From: Phialocephala subalpina
Taxonomy: Eukaryota; Ascomycota; Leotiomycetes; Helotiales; Mollisiaceae
Direction: 5' to 3'
Length of the DNA: 64,000 bases
NCBI GenBank assembly: GCA_900073065.1
Contig: FJOG01000056.1
Location: 76,455 to 140,454, forward strand
The position numbers and the translations under genes are program-made. This document shows positions 22,191 through 34,770 of the stretch, piece after piece (position 1 is the first letter of the stretch; each line of letters starts with the position of its first letter). Below the pieces are notes generated by a model. It ran no database searches and was not told where the DNA came from. It worked only from the letters and a program-made list of their open reading frames with translations.

Positions 22191-23508
22191 TCAAAATTGA
22201 GTTTGTGATAGGAATGCTGTCTGTTCGAAGACCGAACAGCGCCGTGCCAATGTCGCAAGGAAGGACCGAACTATGTTTTCATGTTCCGGAGCACGGAAAG
22301 GCCGCAACCTCAGCACCATCCGCTCCGTAGCCTCATATCTCTCTTCGCTCGTCATTGGTTTGAGGACTGCAAAGAACTGCTGCATAGCTTTGAAATGCTA
22401 GAGATCACATGCGGTGATCATCTCTGCAATATACCCGAGGAGTCTTGACAAGATGTTCTGGATCAAGGTGTGCTGCAACGGTGGAAACATTAGGCATAAG
22501 TGAGGAGTAATGGAGAGCGCGATGCCATCGTTGAGGAGAAGCTGGCGGATCATGTCGAAGCAAGTGTCGAGTTTGAAAGCCTGGGCAAAGTTACCTTTCC
22601 GCAGGGACCCCTCTCTACACAACTTGGCGATGAACCTGCTCAAGGGGACGGACGATGGACTCGGCTATCATAATCACCGTTTGGTAGAAGACGCCATGGA
22701 AGCCGCGACCCAAATACCAGAAGTGTTTTAACTGGGCGAACGTCGTGTTGAAAGCGCCAGGCTACAGACCTGAGGATTCCGTACTGTGAGCCTGGTGGGA
22801 GGTGGTACTGACTCGTCAGGATCTGTGAGCAACATGGATTCGCAGGGAATAGGAGTGTAGCACCGGATATCAGTCGTCGTTTGGCTATTCGCGTCTGCAT
22901 CAGGCACGGCGAGAGGTTCGACATTCTGCACTCCTTTCCGTTTCAACCACCACTTGACATCATCGGAGCTCAGGACCCGGCCCTTGGTCTCAAAGTTCGA
23001 CCTCTTACCGACCTTCCCTCTCTCCAGAGCAAGGCTCAAGGCACGAAGCATATCGGCTTGCCTCAGATTCCGATTAAGGTTCCATTTCCTAATACGTTTC
23101 TTGAGCATGGGTTGACTAGTGATGATTAACAAAATCCTTAAAACTGGATGCGAGTACTTGCCTCGGACGAAAGCTGAGTCGTGCAAGAGCGAGCTGAACT
23201 TCGTGGAGACTTTTACCTTCATCTCGATACAACCTTGTGATGGGAGATCGCTTCTGTTCCTATGCTTGCGAGGAATATGATCGCGTTAGTGTAAGCGCTG
23301 GGAGGGCGTCAATCGGTGGGTAAGTTGGGCTTGGTGGATTAGCTTTTTGCATCGCAACGGATTGGGCAAGCACGAGGCTGGTGCCTTGCATCGAGTCTTC
23401 CCGGGAGGGAGTCGAAATGTCCATGCTTCTCGTTTGGTCTTGTTGTACCCAGAATGAATGCATGGGATCGAAATTAGAATTCGGCGGAGAGGAGACGGTA
23501 AAATCCAT
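22191..23508 (-). pseudogene. Clr5-domain protein gene, disrupted
   Basis: Clr5-domain proteins are fungal, thought to be DNA-binding regulators. The start MDFTVSSPPNSNFDP is at 23508. The Clr5 motif spans SPITRLYRDEGKSLHEVQLA and, after an intron (23116-23161) with a GC donor (GCAAGT) and an AG acceptor, SQPMLKKRIRKWNLNRN. The second helical block DVKWWLKRKGV follows. Downstream pieces include AFNTTFAQLKHFWYLGRGF, FAQAFKLDTCFDMIRQLLL and MTSEERYEATERMVLRLRPF. An in-frame TAG (plus-strand 23260-23262) separates the N-terminus from the Clr5 motif, and at least two frame changes occur between 22790 and 22620. The stop at 23260 could instead lie in an unrecognised intron, but the later frame changes favour decay. 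Confidence 0.6.
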
Positions 23509-24293
23509 GTTGTCTGCACACTGAAAGTTGTGTGGCGGAAGGCTGGAATATATAGGGCAGAGGAGGTGCGCACAGTGGTATCGTGAAGTAATACATGTTG
23601 AGAAATTTTCTGTGATTCTTCAGATGGTTTAATGAGGCTGACACAAACAACATATCCTGTATTAGATGGAAATGACGAGAAGGAATGACAAGATTGTTGC
23701 GAAAGACGATACTAATTCATGGTACTTGTGGAAGTGTAATGTCTGTAACACCAACACGTGCTGCATGTTGGTGGCCGGTCGCCGGGCGAGAGGAACTCGG
23801 CGAACATGGGAGAGGCTTTGATGGAAGGCCCAATCGCGAGGTTGTTATGGTACGAGCCGCGGAGAAGCACGGCAATGACGAAGGGTGGCCGCAGCGCAGA
23901 AGTGCTTCTCTTGCATAAGGCTGCCTAGGGAGGTGGTACAAGAGAGGAGAGAGCTTCCAATGTTGGTGGCTACCGACCAACATATGGGCGGAAGACCTCA
24001 GCCTCATCCTTCCAAACAAGGACGTCAGAAATGAGGCTTCATTTTTGACCATCCCAAAACTCCACAGGGTTGCACGTCTTCATGAGGTGGGAAGGATGCT
24101 ACTGCATATCGATCGCCGTGTGTCAAATAGCATTGCGGTTGAAAGAAATGCAGCAAAGAGCCATCAGAACGAAACGGTAGATTCTCGAACACAAGTAAGG
24201 AGTAACGTCACTCAGTCGGGCGCAGGAGTTCTGTTGGGGCACGCCATCCTGCCGCATGGGCCGTATTTCCACCGCATTTCATCATGCGGAGGC
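23509..24293. other. intergenic region
   Basis: No supported coding frame, RNA gene or repeat was seen. Confidence 0.4.
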
Positions 24294-25072
24294 TCACTCA
24301 AGCGTCTCGAAGGCCCGCACGATATACTCCTGGCCCAGAACCTCAACTTTGTCCCCTTCCTTCCACCCATCCTCTCCATCAAATAGCCCCGTCCCCAACT
24401 CAGCAGGAGACGGGATTGCAGCAATATATCCAATAACATATTTATCCCTCCACCTCCTCTCCTTCACATCCCACTCCTCACTCCTGGCCCCAAACTCCCC
24501 ATCCTTCCATCTCTCACCAGTCTTTCCTCTCATCGCCATATATGATCCGCCAATTCGACCTAAGAATGTCTTCGTGTTTCCTTCGGTATCTGCACTCTCG
24601 AGTATCCACGCGCTGCCTTTCCCCACTTCAGGACCAGGCTTCGGAGCCAGTACTCGCCATACCTCCTCGTACGCTGTTACTGCCATTCCTTTCTCTGGGC
24701 ACGGCATCGAACCTGTTTCGAGACTATCGCCATTTGGGAGGGTCGTGAAGTCGCCTTCGTCTGGTTCTTCGGTGAGGCCGAGGGAGTCGAGGGTTTTGAT
24801 CCATCGTATTTTGACTGCAGAAGGACTTTTTAGCTTCGTTGTACCTTCCGAGGAAGAAGAGAGGGGGAGCAAGCTGCAAACGCACGCGGATCAGTCGAGA
24901 CGACAACTCGTTCACCTGCCAGCGCCCAGTCGATTGAGGTGTCAGATTTGAGGATGCGGAGGTCCACGAAGTACGCGCCCACACCGAAGACGATGGTATC
25001 AGTTGGCTCTGTGGGATCTGCTGTGCTGGGAAGCCATCGCAGGGAAATTCGCGTTGAGACCTTGGCCGCCAT
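24294..25072 (-). CDS. HRI1: HRI1 family protein
   Basis: The ortholog-type match is to yeast Hri1, a small cytosolic protein of two beta-barrel domains known to interact with the casein kinase Hrr25 and with Sec72; its biochemical role is unknown. There are two exons, 25072-24886 and 24814-24294, with a 71-nt intron (GTGCGT...CTGCAG). The sum is 708 nt, or 235 residues, close to the usual length. Diagnostic stretches are ISLRWLPSTADPTEPTDTIV, FGVGAYFVDLRIL, DWALAGERVV, PDEGDFTTLPNGDSLETGSM, YEEVWRVL and the C-terminal VEVLGQEYIVRAFETLE. The splice restores T-D-P-L-K-I-R-W. The gene is intact and looks housekeeping. Confidence 0.85.
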
Positions 25073-26598
25073 TACTGTTGCTGCTGTGAGAGTTGAAGAG
25101 GGATCATGATGCGGGGTGAGAATTGAAAACAGGGAAAGGATACCTCGAAAATGGGCTCGAGGGAGGTATTCCCATACGAGAGAAGATGGGAGGAGCTACC
25201 GTAGACCTACTTGAGCTACATTAGAAGATAGGGGACCTACCACGAGCACTCGATTGATCATTGTGATCATTGACCGGTGTAAACATTTAGATGTCGAGAT
25301 GAATTTGGTGTTTCTCTTCAAAATTCCCCTTCGGGACTAGCTGCCGGCAGAACTACGGGGCTTGGCTTGGTACCTCCCGACTCAACCTCCTCCCTCTCTC
25401 TTCTTCTCCTTCTTGTTCTTCTGCAGTATTGTGTCTGAAGAAGTCAGATCATGACGAGATACTGGACAAATTTCCATTACCCCCCTTCTCCTTCAGAGCT
25501 TTTTGTTCTGCAACGAAGTGTCCCTGCAAGTGTGTCCACTTTGTTTAGTGACCCCTTTCTCGAGAGCCGATTGCTCTACCATTTGCTCAACATTCAGCAT
25601 CTTCAGAGTTTACAGGCTCTTAACCATAAAAATTGACGCGTATGTATCTCTCACTCTTGTCAATCAAACTGTAATGCTTCATTTTCTTCTCGTGTTCAAT
25701 GACTAGCCACCAGTTCTCAGACCTCTGTCCGACCAATTCTCTGACGCGAGTTGCAGCGAAGATGGTTCGTCCCAACTATTTGGATACACACGACATTAGG
25801 TCTCGGCTCCAGATCTCCTGCAAAAGAAAACTTTGATTCGTCTACTTGTTTAGTTTCTTTTGATGTTTGATTCATGGTGTCACCTGATCTGCATGATATC
25901 GATTCGTTACGAGATTTAGGAACAATGCAAAGCTGACATGAGATCCATAGATGTGGATTCTTTCAGCCACCCGATGATCTCATCCTCCACATTTATGGAG
26001 AAAGCGACTCGGACGAAGTGGCAAGATCTTTGACGTTCACCTGCCAAGCGGCGGTCGCATAATTGTTTACTTCAAGTATGAAGCTTGTTTCTATTTGTTT
26101 CAGCACCACAACTTGGACGATGGACCCAATCAATACCTACGGAAGTCCAAGTACCCGTCTATTCCGATGTCCAAGCACGATGAAGCTCTCGCATCCGGGC
26201 GGATCTTGTCGTAAGCTCGTTCGTAACTTCAAATTTATGACCTCGCGGGGTCAACACTTCGTGTCCTCAATTTCTACAATTTATATCTGAACCCAGCTGC
26301 ATCCCCATTCCTTCTTGAGACGAGCGTTTCTTGAGGTTCGGTATACGAGCCTTAGATAATCTTGCCGATCTTTCCTTTCGAGTAATTTTTCGTTCGCTCT
26401 CGCATTTGTCTTACCAAGGCGGTGCCATCCTCAATCCAGTCATCTCCATCATACCTATTCGTGGCAGACATATTCATAATGATATCTTCACTATTTCCTT
26501 CCTACTGTCGACTCATCCAAATGGACATATAGACCACGCCCAGAGCAGGAAGAAGGAGTTTAAACCACAACTCCCGGCAATAATCATCACGAGACACG
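25073..26598. other. intergenic region between divergent HRI1 and SGNH genes
   Basis: No convincing coding frame was seen. There is a pyrimidine-rich stretch at about 25388-25425, typical of fungal core promoters, near the HRI1 start. Confidence 0.4.
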
Positions 26599-27445
26599 AT
26601 GCATCTTTCTCTTCAAACCCTTTATTGTTTCTTAGCTGCAACGTGTGAGTTTCTCAGTGAGAGATTTACACCTCCGAATACTAACGAGTGCAGATGTGGC
26701 AGCAGTTCCCACCACCATGTCCAACAACCTACCCCGTGCCGATCCTCCTATCTCAGGCAGCCCCCCACTATCCCAGCGAGTCCCACGCTCCAACAACACT
26801 CCACTCCGTATCATGCCTCTCGGGAACTCCATAACCTGGGGCTATCTCTCCACCTCCGGCAACGGCTACCGACAACCCCTCCTCTCCCTGCTCTCAGCAA
26901 ACCATACCAAAATCCAATACATCGGCAGCCAACGCTCAGGAAACATGACCAACAACCAGAACGAAGGTCACCCCGGCGCAACCATCTCCCAGATCGCTTC
27001 CTACGCCAATCTATCTCTCCCCCAACAACCAAACCTTATTTTAATGATGGCAGGAACTAACGATATGGCGCAAGATAACCAAACCGCAACAGCTCCGCAA
27101 AGACTTGGAGCGTTAATTGATGAATGCCATAATGGTGTTTCGAAGGAAAATGGTGGGACGGTTATTCTTGTTGCTCAACTTACACCTGCGGCGGATAATG
27201 GTACAGAGTCGAGAATTCAGGCTTTTAATGCACAGGTACCGGGAGTGGTGGATGAGAGGGCTAAGAAAGGGATGAAGGTTTTGACTGTTGATATGAGTCA
27301 ATATGTTACTGTGGGGGATTTGAAGGATGGGTTGCATCCGAGTGATGAAGGGTACGCGAAAATGGCGAAGGCGTGGTATGATGGGATTGGGGAGGCGATT
27401 GGGAGGGGGTGGATTGAGGCGCCGGTGCTGATTTTGGGGCCGTAG
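26599..27445 (+). CDS. secreted SGNH/GDSL-type hydrolase
   Basis: This is a small secreted esterase/lipase-like enzyme of the SGNH superfamily, a type often found as carbohydrate esterase or rhamnogalacturonan acetylesterase-like proteins. Two exons, 26599-26644 and 26694-27445, are separated by a 49-nt intron with a CTAAC branch site, giving 265 residues. The signal peptide is MHLSLQTLYCFLAATYVAA. Catalytic blocks are MPLGNSITWG (nucleophile Ser), GHPGATISQI (Gly block), MMAGTNDMA (Asn block) and DGLHPSDEGY (Asp-His pair). The length and the short spacing of blocks resemble fungal cellulose-binding-free SGNH enzymes. The exact substrate is not known. Confidence 0.88.
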
Positions 27446-28431
27446 GTGGTGGTGGTAGTGGCGATGACATATGCACGATTGTGAAGCAGCTGCGGCGTAA
27501 AGAGATTTGGATAGTGGAGGAGTTCGAGAGAGAGCGTGTTGGACAGTGGAATTATGAGAGAGTCGGATATTACGAGGCTGCATGAGGAGTTCAAGAAGAT
27601 GATGTGGTATTTTTGATGCGTTGCGTAACGTCCGAGAGCATGGTGACGACGGTTTGGAGACGGTAGATTTGAGGCGATGCCCTCGGTACGTGTTGGGTGA
27701 TGTTGAAAGATTCTAATTACGTTGTACAATAGACCGAAGAGCTTTGCACCGTCCGAGAAATATAATTTTTATAGTGTAATTTCCTGTTCATATGTTAGTT
27801 TGCCACTCATGGGGCATCCAACCAGATCTTCGATACGTACTTTTTGACAACTCTTATTCTGGGACAATAAAATAGCTAGACATAAGATCAGGGGGGCATA
27901 CTGGATGTACATGTCAAGACATAGGTACAGGAGGATCATGGACTGATGGAGAAGTGAGGACTCGGTGTCGGAAGGATATCATCAGTTGGACTTACTGTTG
28001 AGTTACAAGAAGAAATTTGATATGCATCACAAATAAGTATTCTCTGAAGTCACATGGAGCAGGATTGGGAGAGTGTGTTTGTTTTATTGTCAAATTGTAG
28101 GTTCATCGCGACTGCTGGAGTACAGCACTAAAAGACTAAAGGCAGTAACTCTTGACGAGCGTCCCAACCCCCATTCCTGCACACTCAAATCAAAACCTGT
28201 GAGGTCGTCCCATTCCCCACTGCTGTTTTCTGTTGAAGAAATCCGAAGACAACAGCTACAAATCCCACCCCCATGATGGGCATGGGTACAGTCTCTCTCA
28301 ACGATCGATCAAGAAATCTCTCTCCCCCTCCGGATTTCCGAAAGTGACCATCGGCATATCCGCAGATTTTCCTTTCTTGTTATTATAGGAGCAGCGACGT
28401 TAATCATCCAAAACCATTTCCTGCATTACGG
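27446..28431. other. intergenic region
   Basis: No supported coding frame, RNA gene or repeat was seen between the convergent SGNH gene and the minus-strand hypothetical gene. Confidence 0.4.
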
Positions 28432-29098
28432 CCCGCAGGTTTTCTGGAATTCCTTCACAGGGAACATATGCATATGATCAAGGGTAAGAGTCTTCAAACC
28501 GCGCAAAAAGTAGATATTTATGGAAAACGAAGGACTGTAGGCTCCAGTGACCACCAAATTCTGGATCTTCTCGCGACTACTTGTGGGGTCCATGTCATGA
28601 GAAAATCGATACGACGAGAGGCGATGGCTTCAATGCCTGGTGGAGAGTCACCCAAGGAAAAGGCTGTGAAGATATCCAGCTCCCAGCTGACGTACATCTT
28701 TCGCTCGTTGGCTTGGGTAACCAGCTCGTACATGTCTTTCACGGCCTCACGTGCCTCCTTGTTTGCGTGGAAGGTTGATTGGAAGGGACGACTAAACCTA
28801 ACGTTTTCGATATAGAATGATCTTGTTGACAATTCGGAGGGTGCGTAGCTCGCAGGAGAGCTTCCAGATTGCAAGACGCAACTCGATAGGTAGGAGGGGG
28901 AAGGGCTGGGAGGTGTCGAAGCTTTGAGGGCTGATTGTTGTATCGGTATTTGCAGAGGCACGGGAGGAGACGGCGAGGTCGAGTCTGTTGACGATATTGA
29001 GTCTGATAACGTGGTGGAGGACACGCGGTCGGAGACGTCTTGGATTGCGCCTTTGGTGGGGTTGGGGCGGATCTTCATCACGAGCAGAGTGGCCAATC
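28432..29098 (-). CDS. hypothetical protein, model incomplete
   Basis: An unrecognised minus-strand gene. A long open exon starts after a CTGACAG acceptor at about 29099 and encodes a Ser/Pro-rich stretch, then FYIENVRFSRPFQSTFHANK, EAVKDMYELVTQANERKMYVSWELDIF and RIDFLMTWTPQVV. That frame stops at 28518. A second frame continues plausibly with FLRGLKTLTLDHMHMFPVKEF and stops near 28432, so an intron or a frame change lies around 28530-28550. The 5' exon is not resolved. The layout (leucine-rich GLKTLTL ending) recalls fungal F-box/2EXR proteins like its neighbour at 29881, but this is only a resemblance. Confidence 0.35.
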
Positions 29099-29880
29099 CT
29101 GTCAGATGTCAGTGTCTTTCAAAACAGCGGAGAAATCCTTTCCTTACTTGGGCCAGATAAGAGCCTCCGTCACTGACCGTTCCACGAAGCGTACTTTGGC
29201 ACAGGGGCATCTTAATCCTTCGATTGATGTTAGTAATGAATAAGACTTCGTTGTTGTGGGATGTCACGAAGAGCTTGGCGATTGGAAAGGTTGCTCGATT
29301 GCGCAAGTCGAGACCCGGAAGCGAGAATATATTGTTGTGTTCGCCGCTTTGCTGTACTCGACTCAATTGTCAGATCAAGCTGCTACCTATCACGAGAGGT
29401 CGATGATCTATCTATGATAACGAAAGATAATGAATACTCAAAGCTCGGTAATACATGGAATGCTTGATCCCATGAAGCGTCATAAGAGGTTTCAAATCGA
29501 TTTCTACGATCACACATTTGTAGCACCGTGGGATAGGTTTATAAAGTCAGCGAATAGCTTGGTTATGGAAGTAAATATCTCAAGATATCCTACATTGTGC
29601 TTACCCTTCTGGCTTGAAAGACACCAGGACATGAGTTTCCAATCCCATTCTATTCTAATCGAATGACTCTTCCCTCCGTGATCCAAACAGCTACCATTCC
29701 CATCCAACGAAGACAGCCCAAAGCGAACGCATCAAATGAGCGCAACCAGTATTATAAGACACATCACCTTGCATCTCCACTTGATGTCTCCAGCTGACAT
29801 CGAATTCAGAGACTACTCATCTATTCTGCCATTACTAGTCACTGTGTTAACGTATAAATTTCAAGGTCAAGGAGGGCTTA
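29099..29880. other. region between two minus-strand genes
   Basis: This probably includes the unresolved 5' exon(s) of the gene at 28432-29098; one open stretch lies at 29109-29366 on the minus strand. Nothing else was recognised. Confidence 0.3.
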
Positions 29881-30508
29881 CTAACCTCTGCTCAGAATGC
29901 TCGCTCGCAAATCGATTAGATCATTGGTGTCTTGAAAGATCACCTCGGGACTGTCCACTTGGCAGTCGTCCAAGCGCAAAACTTGCTCCTTCTCGTTGAA
30001 ATCCACGTCGCTAACAACCCCCAACAGAGCGGAATAGGTAAGGGTAACTGTCTTCAGACATTCCATAAGTCGAAGAGACCCCAAGATCCTCAATGAATAG
30101 CTACCCCAGGCAGCTCTCGGAAGGACAATAACATGTTGGATTTTTTGCCCCCTTTCATAGCATCTATATCGGGCAAGATAATTCTCCAACACGTCTTCGC
30201 CGTCGAAGAAGAGTTGGTCGTTCTTGGGGTTGATGTAAAAACGATTGCTAAATCGGTCGATTGTCTCTGTGTACTTCTGAAGGCCGACCTTACGCGCCTC
30301 GTGGTTTGTGTGTAGGATAGCAGGAATACTAACTCCAATAACGCCTCTGCGCTCACCGCGCTCGGTCATAAGTAAGGGCTTGCCGTCCAAATCGATGCGC
30401 ATGTTCCAGATTATTTGGCGCAATTCGATAGGCAATTTTGGGGAAGAGGGTGAAAGTAGGCGCAACGATTTCGTTGACAACAGTCTGCGAGGAATATGGA
30501 GAAGACAT
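29881..30508 (-). CDS. 2EXR-domain protein with a single-base frameshift
   Basis: 2EXR proteins are a large, uncharacterised fungal family whose domain begins with an F-box-like LPIELRQIIW helix. Here the ATG at 30508 opens MSSPYSSQTVVNEIVAPTFT, then LFPK. The frame must shift by one base at the T4 run 30436-30439 (A4 in coding sense) to continue LPIELRQIIWNMRIDLDG. Later blocks VSIPAILHTNHEARKVGLQK, FYINPKNDQLFFDG and HVIVLPRAAWGSYSLRILGS are typical. The stop is at 29881, giving 208 residues if one A is removed. A GT at the end (AGAG-GTTAGT) could be a donor for one more exon. This is either a homopolymer assembly error or a recent knock-out. Confidence 0.65.
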
Positions 30509-30998
30509 TATGTTGTTGCGTTGAAGTGTCGTTGGAGAGACTGGAGTTGGAAAGTTGCGCTTTTGTGGATACAAGTTGTTGATGAAGGTTGTCAATGGAT
30601 TCAGAGTCGAAGTATTGGTAGAAGGCTTAGTGGGGTGCGAATTCGATTGCTAATGCGATGTAGAAGATGTGGTGGAAGCGTTGATGCGGAACGTGGGTTG
30701 GTAAGGGGCAAAGAGGAGGAAGATATATTTCAGGCGCTGGCGTATCGAAATGCCTCGAACCGAGAACGGGCTTGTTTTAAGCTTAAATTTCAAGTTCACG
30801 TGCTTTGGTAAGTGTCCAGATGCCCCGTGTAGAATATCGGGCCTGATGATGTCTGGCTACACTTGCAACCCGGAAGGAAAATGAAGCAAACTCAATAACG
30901 AAGTAGGACTTTATGCTTGACACTTGATCTTGCAAAGATACCGACCACTCTTCAAACACTCCTCGAGCATCGCATGTGAAACCCCTCCACAAATGGCC

Positions 30999-33900
30999 TT
31001 AATATGCCCCTGTCCGCTGAGCCCATCCTGGTTGAGGCGCTGGTTCGATTAGACGATAACCCGTCATGATCTCGGCTTGTGGCTCGAGACTGAACTCCGT
31101 CAACGCAGCACCAGCTCCATCCAAACTCCAAAGCGTCAGCGCAACGAAGTTGTGCCCATTATGGTTCAGAACACCCTGTGGGACCGGATACACAGTTTGA
31201 GGACCAATGTTGTTCACTATCACCATATCAGTTCTATTCCCCACAAGATCCCTCTTCTACCATCAGGGTACTTACCATATTTACCAAACTGGTACCCATT
31301 AACAAAAATCTGACAGCGGAAAGCCGCCGTTCCATTCCCAGTCGTCACATTGCCAAAAACAAACGACATCGGCACATCATACCCACTCGGGACATCTAAC
31401 TCAAATTCCGTAGCAAAGAATCCCACGCCAGCAGCATCAATGCCTTGTAATGGCGAGCGGCTCTCCCACGTCGATGTCGGTGCACCTGGTAAATGGTATC
31501 CCTGCCTCTCAGCAAACATAGAACCCTCATTCATAGGTCCACGAGCCAGGTCTTGATAATGCACTCCTCCAAGATTTCCAGTCATCTTCCAGGTCACGTC
31601 GGTTTGAGAAGTGTGTCCGTCTAAGCTGTAATCGAGGATTCCACGAGGCGTTTTGAAGGGTGCGAAGTAGTACGAGCCTTGGGTTTGAGGTGCTGCTGTT
31701 GGGTCGCTGACGAATGATTCTTCTTCTAGGCCCATGTGATCGATCAGTACTGTTATTACGTATCTCGAGCCTTCGACGAGAGATCCGATTGTGTAGGTAC
31801 CGTTGTGGTTGGCGTCGCTTCCAGTGCCGGTCCATGAGCCAATGAAGGTATCATTCAACCAAATGGAGTGTCCGTAGCCATCACCTCCTTGGGTAACGAT
31901 CTGGAAAATTGTTTCATTTCCATTGGCTACGAAGTGGCCTCGGTATTCGAGCGAGCCGGTGTAATATTCATAATCGCCAGCGTACAGTGATGTTGCAGTG
32001 GTGAGTGGTCTTGCCATGTTTGAGAAGTTTTGAGAACAGAGAGTCCAGTTGCTATCGTCATATCCGGTCTGGATCTCAGGAAGCGAGTCGATGTATTTCC
32101 AATCCAAAGAAGAGAAGTCCGGGAGAGTAAAGATGGACGGCACGAATTGTAAGGTTGCTTGTTGTGTCAAGTTCAAGTCTTCGATGATGAGTTGGCCGTT
32201 GAAGAATACCTGCCCGCATTGTAATGGAGCTGCGATGATTTCGAGAGTCGTTGTCGCGTTGATATCGCCGTTGAGGTAGAGTGCGTTGTCCGTGATACTT
32301 GCGTTGCGCATGAGATATCCTGCTTTCACGATGACTGAAGTGTTGATACCGGCGTCGAGAGCCCAGTAATTGTACGCTTCGTTCCGCCACAGAAGATAAA
32401 CTTTGACCGCATTTCCAAAGGACACAACACAAGTGCTCGGCACGACATCCCACTGGACCACAACTAAAGAGCTGACGGTCTGTTTTTGGATGCCTGTGCA
32501 TTGAGAGGACAACTCCGGTGGTCCCAACTCTGCGAGAAAAGCAAATTCGTGTGTCTCGCCTTTAGCACCGTATAGAATCAAGGTAGTTTTGTTGTCCGAG
32601 TTGGTCCAGGTAAAGATTTCCGCGGAAGAGTAGATGAGGTTGATGCCGCCGATATCATAGTCACAAACGTGGATCTTTGAGTCACGGCTATTCAGGGTGA
32701 GATTGCCGCCTAGTTGGGGGATTGAGATATTGCCTATACTCGTGTCGATACTGAGCTGATAGGTGGTTGAGTTGTATGAAGTGTAATCAGTGTGACGGAC
32801 CACATAGAAGCTCGTCGTTGACTCTTCTCCTGCCACCCGTGTAACGAAGAGATCTTGATTGTTCGTGTAAATTCCGGCACCCATGAATTGTGGGCTGCTT
32901 AAAAGGTATGCTGGAGAGACTTTGCGGAAATTTCCTTGGAGCTTGAGTTCACTGTACTTCTCGCGAGACACTAAGCGTTCTTCAGTGATTGCCGCTCCGT
33001 AATCATATGAGGTGTCTGGAACTCGATGTCAGTCGTGAAGAATTTCGACCCATAGTACATTCACTCACAGCCTCCTGGATATCCTAAGTTTCCCCAATTG
33101 GTGCCTCCAAAAATCTCGCAAGGTATCAGCAGATGAACGGGCTAGCGCTTGGAATTTAGCAAACGAGCATACCATATACAAGTTCAAGTATTTTGCACCT
33201 TGGGCGAAGACCTCCTTGTAGATCAGCCTCTCAAATTCAGGGCCAATCCACACGTTGCATGATTCTTCTAGTGTTCCTCCCCTATTAATGTTAGACGCTG
33301 ACAATTATTTCTGTCGTGAAAGGCATACCAGGTGGAAGGCGCCCCTCCTTGAAATTCTGTGATTGAATATGGAGTCGATGGGCTCTGTTCCAAATGAAGA
33401 GTATAATTGATAGTTCGAGCTGGTAACGTACCTGGAGCCCAATAGTATGGGTCCGGACCTGAAGGGATGTCAGCATGGTGAATCTTGTAATGTTCACCTA
33501 ATGGAACTAATATTCACAGTTGCCAGAGAGCGGGAAAGGATAAGCGTCCATTCCGTAAATGTCACCTGCTCCAAGTCCAGTGTCAGGTGCCCAATTTCCA
33601 AGTGCCACAGCATCATTGACTGTGAGTGGAACCACGATCCCGGCGTCAAGATATGCCTGTTCGATATCAGCCATGTATTGCGGCTCAAGGTTGACGTCGC
33701 TGAGAGCCTTCAATGCCACAAGATCAGGACTTTGGCTGGCAAGAAACTCGAGCACTTCCAGGGTATTGGAATACGTGTACTCGTTCTCTGCTTGGACCAT
33801 GATTACCGGACCGCCGTTTGTGATTTGTGCCTTGCTGATGATTGAGCTGATATTGGCGATGTAAGCCTTCGCTGCGTCCAGATAAGAGTCATTGGTCGAT

Positions 33901-34343
33901 CTCAGGACGCCATCGATGGGTTGCAGCCAGCCTGGAAAACCACCTCCAGATACTTCAGCATTGATGTATGGACCAGGTCGTGCAATGAGATAGATGTTGG
34001 CGGCTGTGGCACTCTCGAAAAAGCCCTCGAGGGCAAAGATGCCGTCGGCTCGGAATTGCCCAGGCTCACCCTCAATCTGTGCCCAGTTGATGTAGAATGA
34101 GACACAGTTGAAGCCTAGTGAGTGGATTTTCTGAAAGACATCTAGCCAAAGACTTGGTGATGGGAGGCGGAAAGGGTGGAATTCGCCCGAAAGAATCATA
34201 ACACGCTTCCCGTTAATATAAATTGATTGACTATCCCAAGTGACAATCTCTTGAAGGCCGCCATTGAGAATTTGGGCGGTAGAAGAGGGGAAGAAACATA
34301 TGAAGGCCGTGACGACGGAAACGAAGATATTTGTGATACGCAT
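30999..34343 (-). CDS. secreted GH35 beta-galactosidase
   Basis: This enzyme removes terminal beta-D-galactose from plant polysaccharide side chains (pectic galactan, xyloglucan) or lactose; it acts outside the cell. Six exons are inferred: 34343-33518, 33458-33329, 33281-33173, 33114-33069, 33015-31276 and 31216-30999. They sum to 3069 nt, 1022 residues, normal for fungal lacA-type enzymes. The signal peptide is MRITNIFVSVVTAFICFFPSSTA. The GH35 barrel has ILSGEFHPFRLPS, GLDxYP-like YGMDAYPF, the acid/base Glu in VQAENEYTYS, and the nucleophile Glu in TEFQGGAPSTWGG. Next come LYMIFGGTNWGNLGYPGG, then jelly-roll domains ending in GYQFGKYVNNIGPQT and ALTLWSLDGAGA. Several N-glycosylation sequons occur. 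The gene is complete and intact. Confidence 0.92.
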
Positions 34344-34621
34344 CTTGAACGAGGTGAGGGGTCCACAACTGCGAACTTGAGGTTTGAACTGCAGGACTAT
34401 ATAGATTATATATCATTATTCTCACCATTACAGCGTACATAGTCGGATTTTTCGGTTCAAGATCGCCAGACACTAGTATACGAAGAGGTCGTAAATGCAC
34501 TCGCATCTTCGTATACGTCGTACTATCGGAAAATGCTTGCACTACCCCGCAGTTTGCATGAAGACTAGGAGGTACCAGTGCCCCGTTCTTCTTTCTTGAA
34601 TGAGTAAGGGTACAATATGTA

Positions 34622-34770
34622 TTTGCGAGTAAAGCGCGCTTCTCGTAGCTTGGAAATTTGATTCGATCATCGATACGTGGATTATATCGTATGTATAGTA
34701 CCCAGTCCCAAATGATATCCTTTCACGGCGGGAGCATCATCGACTAAATTTTGGATTCCTATAGACTCGG
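34622..34770 (-). repeat. dispersed repeat, copy A
   Basis: The reverse complement matches 48140-48280 over about 145 bases. Shared blocks are GGAATCCAAAATTTAGTCGA, GCTCCCGCCGT and GAAGCGCGCTTTACTCGCA. The differences are largely transitions, which suggests two old copies of one element. Nearby 34840-34910 is rich in TGAGC/GCTCA words that also occur near 48030. Confidence 0.6.

Noticed and set aside
24294..24951. Long plus-strand open frame opposite the HRI1 gene
   Set aside because: It is a shadow of the conserved minus-strand HRI1 exon and has no motif of its own.
33389..33435. Candidate 47-nt intron in the GH35 gene (GTACGT to AACAG)
   Set aside because: Removing it breaks the frame before the EFQGG motif, while reading through gives a family-like NYTLHLEQSPSTPYS, so it is exon.
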